Origin: Porticoccus sp964395715
Lineage (GTDB): Bacteria; Pseudomonadota; Gammaproteobacteria; Pseudomonadales; Porticoccaceae
Reading direction: 5' to 3'
Length of the DNA stretch: 64,000 bases
Assembly: GCA_964395715.1 (NCBI GenBank)
Contig: CAYNAU010000001.1
Span: 434,001 to 498,000, forward strand
In this document: piece by piece, positions 44,088-51,792 of the stretch
How the letters are laid out: each line of letters starts with the position of its first letter
How positions within the stretch are numbered: the first letter of the stretch is position 1
Notes under the pieces: model-generated
The model's input: only the letters and a program-made list of their open reading frames with translations
Told to the model about the DNA's origin: nothing
Database searches by the model: none
Made by a program: the position numbers and the translations under genes

Positions 44088-44291
44088 CTATTTGAATGCG
44101 CAACCTGTCTCAATGCCCGCTCTTTTCAACAGGATCGCCATGGGACAAAAACCTGTGAAAGACGCCTGGAACATATTGACCCCCACAAAGGCGGTAAACC
44201 ATAACCAATACACAGAATGTAGTTGGCTGAGCAGCAGACTTGCGAGAATAAACAAGCCGGCAATGCGAAACACCAGTCGATCAACGTTCAT
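44088..44291 (-). CDS. DUF2892 (YgaP-like) small membrane protein
   Basis: This 67-residue protein has two predicted membrane helices (RLVFRIAGLFILASLLLSQL and WLWFTAFVGVNMFQASFTG) and a C-terminal Cys. It is of the DUF2892 family, the membrane part of the sulfurtransferase YgaP. I chose ATG 44291 because AGGAG lies eight bases upstream; a GTG at 44300 overlaps that site. It is the last gene of the sqrR-sqr operon, 14 nt behind sqr. Frequent linkage of DUF2892 with sulfide genes suggests a role in sulfide or thiosulfate handling, but the role is unproven. Confidence 0.8.
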   Translation of the reverse strand: MNVDRLVFRIAGLFILASLLLSQLHSVYWLWFTAFVGVNMFQASFTGFCPMAILLKRAGIETGCAFK

Positions 44292-44305
44292 AGCAACCAC
44301 TCCTG

Positions 44306-45577
44306 TTATTTCAATTTTTCGATGCCCATCATCTTGAGAATAAATTTCTCATGGACGGGGTCCGTATCACCCTTGCGCACCTTGCGCATGAAGTACTTTT
44401 CAAATCCGATTTTCGCCAGGTGCACCCATTTGCCTTTTTTCGCCCAGGTGACATTGCGCGGCGGAATCTGCGGCAGCGCCACAAATGCCATGCCGGTGTC
44501 GCCCATATCCGCCAGGCAGATGGCATTCCACGTCGCTTCTGCCACCGGTTGCTCACCGGCGATACAGGCACGGATATTTTTTACCGTGGCAGCCACCATG
44601 GATTCAATCATGTAACCGGTTTTGGGTACCCCGGTGGGAACGGGGGTTGCCTTCTGGGGGGCGATGGCCACGCATACACCCACTGCGTAGATATTCGGGT
44701 AGATGGGATTGCGCTGCTGATCGTCGACGATCACAAAACCCCTCGGGTTCACCAGGCCGTCAACATCGCGCACCGCATCGATACCGGTAAACGCGGGCAG
44801 GATCATGGAGTACTTGAACGGCAGTTTGTGGCGCTTAATCTCTTCACCGTCGTTATTGTGCTCTGCCACGGTCATGGTGCCGTCTTCAACCTTCACGATC
44901 TTGGCGTTGGTGATCCAGTCAATGTGACGATCACGGAACTCACTTTCCATCAGGCTCTTGGAGTCCCCCACGCCGTCCAGTCCCATATGGCCAACATAGG
45001 GTTCAGAGGTGATATAGGTAATGGGTACCTTGTGGCGCAGCTTGCGTTTGCGCAGATCCGCGTCGACGATAAAGGAAAACTCATAGGCAGGGCCGAAACA
45101 GGAGGCCATCTGCGCAGCGCCAATCACCACCGGTCCGGGCTCCTGGATAAATTCTTCCCACTTTTCCCGCGCGGTCACCGCGTGGTCCACGTGACACACG
45201 GATTCGGTATAACCGTTAACCGGGCCGAGTCCATCGATTTCATCGAAAGCCAGTCTTGGTCCAGTGGCAATGGCCAGGTAGTCATAGTCCATGAAGCTGC
45301 CGTCATTGAGCTCAATCTGGTTTTGTTGTGGGTGTACCTTTCTGACACCCACCGAGGAAAAACCGATTTTTTTCCGCTTCAGGCAGGGCTCGATCTCGAT
45401 CACCACATCCTTGCGTTTGCGCCAGTCCACAGCCACCCAGGGGTTCGACGGGACAAACTGGAATTCCGGGGAATCCGAAACCACCACGATTTCATTTTCT
45501 GCCCCCAGCGCTTCGCGCAGTTCATAGGCCAGCGACACGCCGCCAATGCCTGCTCCCATAATCACAATCTTAGCCAT
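44306..45577 (-). CDS. sqr: Sulfide:quinone oxidoreductase
   Basis: This 423-residue FAD enzyme has IVIMGAGIGGVSLAYELRE at the N-terminus and the three catalytic cysteines Cys128 (TESVCHVDHA), Cys160 (AAQMASCFGPAYEF) and Cys354 (TWNAICLADMGDTGMAF), almost the numbering of Acidithiobacillus SQR (128, 160, 356). It oxidises sulfide to persulfide or polysulfide and reduces quinone at the inner membrane. The C-terminal amphipathic region (FEKYFMRKVRKG) would be the membrane-contact segment. It lies between the regulator and the DUF2892 gene in one operon. Confidence 0.92.
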   Translation of the reverse strand: MAKIVIMGAGIGGVSLAYELREALGAENEIVVVSDSPEFQFVPSNPWVAVDWRKRKDVVIEIEPCLKRKKIGFSSVGVRKVHPQQNQIELNDGSFMDYDYLAIATGPRLAFDEIDGLGPVNGYTESVCHVDHAVTAREKWEEFIQEPGPVVIGAAQMASCFGPAYEFSFIVDADLRKRKLRHKVPITYITSEPYVGHMGLDGVGDSKSLMESEFRDRHIDWITNAKIVKVEDGTMTVAEHNNDGEEIKRHKLPFKYSMILPAFTGIDAVRDVDGLVNPRGFVIVDDQQRNPIYPNIYAVGVCVAIAPQKATPVPTGVPKTGYMIESMVAATVKNIRACIAGEQPVAEATWNAICLADMGDTGMAFVALPQIPPRNVTWAKKGKWVHLAKIGFEKYFMRKVRKGDTDPVHEKFILKMMGIEKLK

Positions 45578-45602
45578 GCCTTAGCCCTCGCTCAGTGAAT
45601 CG

Positions 45603-45923
45603 TTAATCTTGCTTATCCACACCGCAATAAATGCCATACATCGTTTCCAGTATGGCCGCTACATTCGGATTGGATAAACGATAGAACACGCGCTGCCCCT
45701 CGCGGCGCGTAGTGACAATATTTTCATCTCGCAACCTCGCCAGGTGCTGTGACAGGGCAGACTGGCTGAGTCCCGTCAGTGCTTCCAGTTCAGTCACGGT
45801 ATGCTCCCGAGTGACCAGCGCACAAAGCACCATCAGGCGGGACGGATTTGCCAGCGATTTGAGCAGGGCAGACGCTTTCGCTGCATTTTCCTGCAACGTT
45901 TCCAAATCCATGCTTTTATTCAT
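45603..45923 (-). CDS. sqrR: ArsR-family persulfide sensor of the SqrR/BigR/YgaV type
   Basis: This 106-residue winged-helix repressor has LANPSRLMVLCALVTREHTV and the recognition helix LTGLSQSALSQHLARLRDE. It lacks the metal-binding ELCVCD motif. Its cysteines, Cys34 (VLCALV) and Cys100 (GIYCGV), are 66 residues apart, the same spacing as the BigR pair (42/108) and SqrR pair (41/107), which form a polysulfide bridge in response to sulfide. It should repress its own operon (sqr, DUF2892) and probably the divergent exporter genes, since palindromes cover both promoters. Confidence 0.88.
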   Translation of the reverse strand: MNKSMDLETLQENAAKASALLKSLANPSRLMVLCALVTREHTVTELEALTGLSQSALSQHLARLRDENIVTTRREGQRVFYRLSNPNVAAILETMYGIYCGVDKQD

Positions 45924-45946
45924 AAATAGCTCTTGGCAGACAACAA

Positions 45947-45994
45947 TATATTAGTTGACTCTAATATAAGCAAAAACTAATATATTAGTCAACT
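45947..45994. promoter_or_regulatory. Divergent superimposed promoters with palindromic operators
   Basis: The right-going promoter has -35 TTGACT (45955-45960), a 17-bp spacer and -10 TAATAT (45978-45983). The left-going one has -35 TTGACT (45987-45992 on the minus strand), a 17-bp spacer and -10 TTATAT (45964-45969). Both use the same DNA in opposite directions. Two palindromes overlie them: TATATTAG-N6-CTAATATA (45947-45968) and the perfect ACTAATATATTAGT (45976-45989). AGTTGACT/AGTCAACT form the outer arms. A dimeric ArsR-family repressor on either site would block both arms. Confidence 0.75.
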
Positions 45995-46038
45995 GAAGTC
46001 TGTAAAGAAGTGGCAACCGCCGAGGAAGCAGAACCACT

Positions 46039-48672
46039 ATGATGAAAAATCTCTGTGCAGGAATGGTGCATCTGGCACTGAATCGTCCCAAATGGGTGGC
46101 CTGGTTCATGACACTTACCACCCTGCTGGTCATCGCTGTGGCCGCCGTGCCTTCTGTGTGGCCAGAAAAATTTCACCAGTTTCACCACATCACTGTTGAT
46201 ACAGACCCGGAGAACATGCTGTCTCAGGATGAACCTGTCAGAGTGTTTCATCACGAGGCCAAGGAACGCTTTGATCTCAACGATATTGTTGTTGTCGGGA
46301 TCGTGAATAATCGGCACCCACTGGGGGTTTTCAACGCCGCCTCTCTGGGTCGTGTCTATGAACTGACCGAGTTTGCCAAGCGCCTGCAGTGGGATGGCGA
46401 AGGGGTGATCAGCATTGATCTGATCGCACCTTCCACCGTCGACAATATCGAACAGGGAGGACTGGGCAGCGTCAATTTTTCCTGGCTGATGCCCACAGCA
46501 CCGGCGGATGATGTTGCCGCACAGCAGGTGCTTGAACGCGCCAAACGCATTCCTTTTCTGGAAGGGACCCTGGTTTCCGAAGATGGTCAGGCGCTGGCAC
46601 TGTACCTGCCGATCACCAAAAAAGAGCTGTCCTATCGGATTCGTTCCGAACTGCTGGACTATACGAAGAATTGGGCCGAGCACGGTGATGAAGTGCACAT
46701 CACCGGTCTGCCCGTGGCCGAGGATACCTTCGGCGTGGAGATGTTTATCCAGATGGCCATCTCTGCACCGCTGGCGATGCTGGTGATCTTCCTGTTGCTG
46801 TGGTGGTTCTTCAAGAAACTGATTCTCGTGGTATCACCGATGATCATCGCCATGGTCAGCTCCTTGGTGACCATGGGGTTACTCATTGCCACCGGCAATA
46901 CCATCCACATCATGAGCTCCATGATCCCGATCTTTATCATGCCCATTGCGGTGCTGGATGCGGTGCATATCCTGTCCGAGTTTTTTGACCGCTACCCGAT
47001 CCACAAGGACCGGCGCAAAGCCATTGAAGAGGTGATGACCACCCTGTTTTCACCCATGCTGTTCACTACCCTGACCACCATGGCCGGTTTCGGCTCGCTG
47101 ATGCTGACACCCATTCCACCGGTGCAGGTGTTCGGTCTGTTTATTGCCATCGGAGTATTCCTGGCCTGGCTTTGGACGATGCTCTTTATCCCGGCGTATA
47201 TCATGCTGATCGACGAAAAGCGCCTGGAGGGTTACGGCCACCATGTGGGTGAAGAAGACCACAGCACGCTGGGACGGACACTCGCTGCAGCCGGCAGACT
47301 GACCACCCACCGCCCACGCATCATCATGCTGTTTACGCTGGTCGCCGTGGTGGTTGCCGGTTATGGCATCAGCAAGATTGTGGTCAATGACAACCCTACC
47401 CGCTGGTTTGAGGCACAACACCCGATCCGGGTTGCCGACCGTGTGCTGAATGAACACTTTGGTGGCACCTATATGGCTTACCTGGAACTGTCTGCCCCGG
47501 ATCAGGCTGACACCGTGGACAAGCAGGCTCTATTACAGCAACTGAGTGAACGCCAGGCAGAGGGTGAGGCCATGGGCAATACTGCCGCGCCCTACCAACA
47601 ATTTGCCTCGGTCATTGAGCAGACCAATAGCGATAACGCCGACAGTTTTATGGCGGTGCTGGCCGAGCGCGCTGAACAGGGTCTGACCAGTGCCAGCGAT
47701 GACGACTACTACAGTTGGGACGACATCCAGCTGTTCCTGGAAGAGCAGCAGCAACGTAAGGAACTGTTCAAACAACCCGGCGCCTTGCGCTGGATGGAAG
47801 AGCTGCAGGCACACCTGTTGGATAACTCCAAGGTGGGCAAGGTCAATTCCCTGACGGATGTGGTGAAAACGGTGTATCGCGAGCTGCAACTGGGCGAACA
47901 ATCCCAGTTTCGCATTCCGGATAGTGCCAATGCCGTGGCCCAGACACTGATCACCTATCAGAACAGTCACCGCCCTCACGATCTATGGCACTTTGTCACC
48001 CCCGATTACCGCCGCACCGTGCTGTGGCTGCAATTGAGTAGTGGTGACAACAAGGACATGGAAGCGGTGGTGCAGAGCCTGGATGACTTTCTGGCCAGCA
48101 ACCCGCCACCGGTCGCCATTGACAGTCAGTGGTTTGGCCTCACCTATATCAATGTGGTGTGGCAGGGCAAGATGGTGTCCGGCATGCTGGAAGCCTTCCT
48201 CGGCTCATTTCTGGTGGTACTGGTGATGATGGTTGTGCTGTTCCGTTCGCTGATTCTCGGTGTGCTGGCGATGATTCCGCTGGCGGTTACCGTAGGTCTG
48301 ATCTACGGCATTATCGGCCTCATCGGCAAGGACTATGATATGCCGGTGGCGGTATTGAGCGCTCTCAGTCTCGGCTTGGCGGTGGACTATGCGATACACT
48401 TTCTGGCTCGCTCGCGCTCGCTGGTCCAGGAAGCCGGCGGTTGGCAGGCAGCGGTACCCATGGTGTTCGGAGAACCGGCCCGCGCCATTTCCCGCAATGC
48501 CATTATCCTCGGCGCCGGATTCCTGCCTTTACTGGCCGCGCCACTGGTGCCCTATCAAACCGTCGGCTTCTTTATCGCATCGATTATTCTCTGTGCCGGC
48601 GCCGCTACACTGCTGATTTTGCCGGCTATCCTGACGCTTCTGAAAAAACTGATTTTCAAGGTAGAGGAGTAA
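46039..48672 (+). CDS. RND/MMPL-family exporter
   Basis: This 877-residue inner-membrane transporter has a single N-terminal helix, a large periplasmic domain, five helices (about residues 235-400), a second periplasmic domain and a final five-helix bundle. Signature pieces are MPIAVLDAVHILSEFFDRYP in the first half and LSLGLAVDYAIHFLARSRS in the second, with the acidic residues used by MMPL transporters for proton coupling. This subfamily typically exports hydrophobic or lipid-like molecules with a LolA-like partner. The substrate is unknown. It is transcribed from the sulfide-regulator intergenic region. Confidence 0.85.
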   Translation: MMKNLCAGMVHLALNRPKWVAWFMTLTTLLVIAVAAVPSVWPEKFHQFHHITVDTDPENMLSQDEPVRVFHHEAKERFDLNDIVVVGIVNNRHPLGVFNAASLGRVYELTEFAKRLQWDGEGVISIDLIAPSTVDNIEQGGLGSVNFSWLMPTAPADDVAAQQVLERAKRIPFLEGTLVSEDGQALALYLPITKKELSYRIRSELLDYTKNWAEHGDEVHITGLPVAEDTFGVEMFIQMAISAPLAMLVIFLLLWWFFKKLILVVSPMIIAMVSSLVTMGLLIATGNTIHIMSSMIPIFIMPIAVLDAVHILSEFFDRYPIHKDRRKAIEEVMTTLFSPMLFTTLTTMAGFGSLMLTPIPPVQVFGLFIAIGVFLAWLWTMLFIPAYIMLIDEKRLEGYGHHVGEEDHSTLGRTLAAAGRLTTHRPRIIMLFTLVAVVVAGYGISKIVVNDNPTRWFEAQHPIRVADRVLNEHFGGTYMAYLELSAPDQADTVDKQALLQQLSERQAEGEAMGNTAAPYQQFASVIEQTNSDNADSFMAVLAERAEQGLTSASDDDYYSWDDIQLFLEEQQQRKELFKQPGALRWMEELQAHLLDNSKVGKVNSLTDVVKTVYRELQLGEQSQFRIPDSANAVAQTLITYQNSHRPHDLWHFVTPDYRRTVLWLQLSSGDNKDMEAVVQSLDDFLASNPPPVAIDSQWFGLTYINVVWQGKMVSGMLEAFLGSFLVVLVMMVVLFRSLILGVLAMIPLAVTVGLIYGIIGLIGKDYDMPVAVLSALSLGLAVDYAIHFLARSRSLVQEAGGWQAAVPMVFGEPARAISRNAIILGAGFLPLLAAPLVPYQTVGFFIASIILCAGAATLLILPAILTLLKKLIFKVEE

Positions 48673-48676
48673 TGCC

Positions 48677-49516
48677 ATGAAACTGAACAGAACCCTTTCC
48701 CTTGTCATAGCCCCGGCGTTTGGCCTGCTGGCTTCACTGTGGCTGTCGGGAGCTATCGCGGTAGACGCCCCTAGTGTGGACGAGATCGTCCACCGCACCA
48801 ACCAGACCGCGTACTACCAAGGGAAGGATGGCCGCGCCCAGGTGCTGATGACCATCACCGACAAGCAGGGCCGTGAGCGTGAGCGACGCTTTACCATCCT
48901 GCGCCGGGATGTCTCCGATAGCGATGACATCACCGGTGAAGCCTACAACGGCGACCAGCAATTTTACGTGTTTTTCCAGCGCCCGGCGGACGTCAACAAA
49001 ATGGCCTTCCTGGTGTGGAAGCACCTGGATCGCGACGATGACCGCTGGCTGTACCTGCCTGCTCTGGATCTGGTGAAACGCATCGCTGCGTCCGACCAGC
49101 GCACCAGCTTTGTGGGTTCCGACTACTTCTATGAAGATGTCAGCGGTCGCGATATCAACGCCGACAACCACGAACTGCTGGAAATCACCGATAACTACTA
49201 TGTGCTGAAGCACACCCCCAAGGACCCGGACAGTGTGGAGTTCTCTCACTATGTGATGTATGTGCACAAAACCAGCTTTATTCCGGTGCAGACCGAGTAC
49301 TTTGACAGAAATGGCGAGAAATACCGGGTGGCCACAGCACTGGGTGTGGATACCATCGACGGCTACCCCACGGTCACCAAGGCGAGTATGGAAGACTTGC
49401 GCAGCGGCAGTAAAACGCTGATGAGCTACAGCGCCGTCACCTACAATGTCGACCTGCCGGAAGAGATTTTCAGCGAGCGCTATCTGCGCCGGGCACCGGT
49501 AAAATACCTGCGCTAG
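48677..49516 (+). CDS. LolA-like periplasmic (outer-membrane lipoprotein-sorting) protein
   Basis: This 279-residue protein has a signal peptide (MKLNRTLSLVIAPAFGLLAS up to about residue 28) and a PF17131-type LolA-like fold, with RFTILRRDVSDSDDITGEAY, VWKHLDRDDDRWLYLPALD and SFVGSDYFYEDVSGRD. Such proteins accompany MMPL transporters and probably carry a hydrophobic ligand across the periplasm. It starts 4 nt after the exporter stop and is clearly in one operon. Confidence 0.82.
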   Translation: MKLNRTLSLVIAPAFGLLASLWLSGAIAVDAPSVDEIVHRTNQTAYYQGKDGRAQVLMTITDKQGRERERRFTILRRDVSDSDDITGEAYNGDQQFYVFFQRPADVNKMAFLVWKHLDRDDDRWLYLPALDLVKRIAASDQRTSFVGSDYFYEDVSGRDINADNHELLEITDNYYVLKHTPKDPDSVEFSHYVMYVHKTSFIPVQTEYFDRNGEKYRVATALGVDTIDGYPTVTKASMEDLRSGSKTLMSYSAVTYNVDLPEEIFSERYLRRAPVKYLR

Positions 49517-49531
49517 CCGGAAACGTCATAG

Positions 49532-50965
49532 ATGAAAACAATCCTCTGTACCCTGCTGCTCTCCGGAGCCATGTTCTCCAGCCTGTCGGCGATGGCGGAG
49601 CCGCCTCTGCCCGGCGGGCTTGAGCCTAAAGCTCCGGCAACACAAATACCTTCATCCAGCGGGCCTGCCCTGCCCAGTGGACTGGGTTTGCCCGGCAGCG
49701 CTGTACCGGAACCTTCACTGCCTGTCTGGCTGGGGGGGGACAGCACCTTCGGCAGTGCCGAGGAAAATTACAGCCCGTTCTCGGTATACGGCTTTGCCGA
49801 GGCCCGTGTCGGACAGCGAACCCACGACGATGAACTGCAGCGCAACACCGCCATCGGCGAGGGCCGGGTGCAGTTGACCCTCGACTATGCCGGAGAGAAA
49901 GTTACCGCCCGCGTTACCGGTGATGCCCTGTTTGACGACGTGCAGCGGGATGAATCGGTGCAACTTGACCGCGGCCGAGGCCCCTTCGACCTGCGGGAAG
50001 CCTGGTTTCAGATGCCCGTCAGCCAGCACCTCGATATGAAGGCCGGTCGCCAGATTCTCACCTGGGGGGTAGGTGACCTGCTGTTTATCAACGACCTGTT
50101 CCCCAAAGACTGGAACAGCTTTTTTAGTGGCCGCGATACCGAGTACCTGAAGGCCCCATCGGACGCCGTGAAACTGGCCTTCTATTTTGAGCCTGCCAAT
50201 CTGGATGTGGTGTATGTGCCGGAGTTCGACAGTGACCGTTTTATCGACGGTCGGCGCATCTCGTTCTACAACCCGCTGCTCGGCGACCACACAGGCCGGG
50301 TCATGCCAGTCAATCCGGATTTTCCCCACGGCCGAGAACTGGCAGTGCGACTGTACAAGAATCTGGCAGGCGCTGAATTGGCTTTTTACGGCTACGATGG
50401 CTACTGGAAAAGTCCCAATGGTTTCGATCCCTCTAAAGGCCAGAATACCTTCCCGGAGTTACGGGTCTGGGGTGCCAGCCTGCGGGGCAATCTGGCCAGG
50501 GGTATCGCCAGCGCCGAAGTGGGCTACTACGACTCCCGGGAAGACCGGGAGGGTGACGACCCACTGATTAATAACAGCGAATCGCGCCTGCTGCTGGCTT
50601 ACGAACAGGAGTTGGTGCCTGATCTCACCGGGGCGCTGCAGTATTATGTGGAGCGCATTGAGGATTACGACAACTACCGGGACAGTCTGCCAATGGGCAT
50701 GCCCCAGCGGGACAAATACCGGCAGCTACTCACCAGCCGCCTGACCTGGCTGACCCACAACCAGAATGTCACCTGGTCGCTGTTTGTGTATTACTCCCCC
50801 TCCGACAAGGACTGGTACGCCCGCCCCAAGGTAAGCTGGAAGGCATCGGACCAGCTGTTGCTGGAAGCGGGTGTCAACAGCTTTGGCGGCAGCGAGGAAA
50901 CCACCTTTTTTGGCCAGTTTGAGGAAACCAGCAACCTCTACGCGGCGATTCGCTACAGCTTTTAG
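49532..50965 (+). CDS. Predicted outer-membrane beta-barrel (DUF1302-like) of the MMPL operon
   Basis: This 477-residue protein has a signal peptide (MKTILCTLLLSGAMFSSLSA), a Pro/Gly-rich linker, and a body with amphipathic strands ending in AAIRYSF, a C-terminal Phe barrel signature. The motif MKAGRQILTWGVGDLLFIN resembles DUF1302-like porins that accompany MMPL-LolA-like pairs. I infer that it forms the outer-membrane end of the same export or import route. It begins 15 nt after the LolA-like gene and converges on pdxH. Confidence 0.7.
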   Translation: MKTILCTLLLSGAMFSSLSAMAEPPLPGGLEPKAPATQIPSSSGPALPSGLGLPGSAVPEPSLPVWLGGDSTFGSAEENYSPFSVYGFAEARVGQRTHDDELQRNTAIGEGRVQLTLDYAGEKVTARVTGDALFDDVQRDESVQLDRGRGPFDLREAWFQMPVSQHLDMKAGRQILTWGVGDLLFINDLFPKDWNSFFSGRDTEYLKAPSDAVKLAFYFEPANLDVVYVPEFDSDRFIDGRRISFYNPLLGDHTGRVMPVNPDFPHGRELAVRLYKNLAGAELAFYGYDGYWKSPNGFDPSKGQNTFPELRVWGASLRGNLARGIASAEVGYYDSREDREGDDPLINNSESRLLLAYEQELVPDLTGALQYYVERIEDYDNYRDSLPMGMPQRDKYRQLLTSRLTWLTHNQNVTWSLFVYYSPSDKDWYARPKVSWKASDQLLLEAGVNSFGGSEETTFFGQFEETSNLYAAIRYSF

Positions 50966-50987
50966 CAGCCTGCTGCCGATCGGGAAT

Positions 50988-51623
50988 TCAGGGCGCCAGG
51001 CGGGAAATCGACCAGCCACCATTCTCCAGTAAATACTGGAAGCGGTCATGCAGGCGGTTCTCGCCCCCTTGCCAAAATTCAAATTCCTGCGGCACCACGC
51101 GGAAACCACCCCAGAAGTCCGGCAGCGGCACCTCCCCGGCAGCATACTTTTCCTTCATCTGCAGAAACTGGGTTTCCAGGGCCTGACGGGAAGTAATTCG
51201 TGAACTCTGTTTTGAGGCCCAGGCAGCCAATTGACTGCCACGGGGACGCTTGAGGAAATATTTCAGCACTTCGGTTTTGGTCAGCTTTTCCACCTGACCA
51301 CCAATAATCACCTGACGATCCATTCGCATCCAGGGAAAGATCAAGCACACGTTGGGGTTGGCCGCCATTTCCTTCGCCTTGCGGCTACCGAGGTTGGTGT
51401 AAAACAGAAATCCGTGCCGGTCGAAACCCTTCAGTAATACCGTACGCTGCCAGGGCTTGCCGCTGGCATCCACTGTGGCCAGGCACATTGCGGTCGGATC
51501 AGACAGGTCCGATTGGGCAGCCTGATCCATCCACAGGGCGAATTGTTCAAACGGGCAATCGTTTAATGACTCCCGGTTCAGTCGGCCATATTGGTATTCC
51601 CGACGGGTATCTTCCAGCGACAT
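50988..51623 (-). CDS. pdxH: Pyridoxamine 5'-phosphate oxidase
   Basis: This FMN enzyme of about 211 residues oxidises PNP/PMP to PLP. It has the substrate and FMN motifs QRTVLLKGFDRHGFLFYTN, SRKAKEMAANPNVCLIFPW and the C-terminal FWGGFRVVPQEFEFWQGG and NRLHDRFQY. I chose ATG 51623 (GGAG upstream); an in-frame start at 51641 adds six residues. Confidence 0.93.
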   Translation of the reverse strand: MSLEDTRREYQYGRLNRESLNDCPFEQFALWMDQAAQSDLSDPTAMCLATVDASGKPWQRTVLLKGFDRHGFLFYTNLGSRKAKEMAANPNVCLIFPWMRMDRQVIIGGQVEKLTKTEVLKYFLKRPRGSQLAAWASKQSSRITSRQALETQFLQMKEKYAAGEVPLPDFWGGFRVVPQEFEFWQGGENRLHDRFQYLLENGGWSISRLAP

Positions 51624-51707
51624 AGTTTTCACTCCGGTCAAGGCGGTATTTTAGCCGCTATCCCCAGTGACTGTCCCGCTGCCATCTGTTCCTTTCGACT
51701 AGCAGAT

Positions 51708-51737
51708 TTGGCAGAAAAAACAAAGAGATGCTATTCC
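51708..51737 (+). promoter_or_regulatory. Candidate promoter of the TonB receptor operon
   Basis: A -35 TTGGCA and an extended -10 (TGCTATTCC) are spaced by about 18 bp, some 55 bp before the receptor ATG. No Fur-box-like sequence is visible here. Confidence 0.35.
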
Positions 51738-51792
51738 AGCCCCTCCAGCATAGAATATCGAACCAGGTTATTTATTCAACGGAGAGCAGAAA

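Noticed and set aside
44351..45598. A 415-codon plus-strand frame opposite sqr
   Set aside because: It mirrors the sqr coding frame codon for codon and has no recognisable family, while sqr has all catalytic cysteines.
45603..45923. Arsenic-responsive ArsR
   Set aside because: The metal-binding Cys motif in the recognition helix is absent, whereas the two cysteines fit the persulfide sensor pattern, next to sqr.
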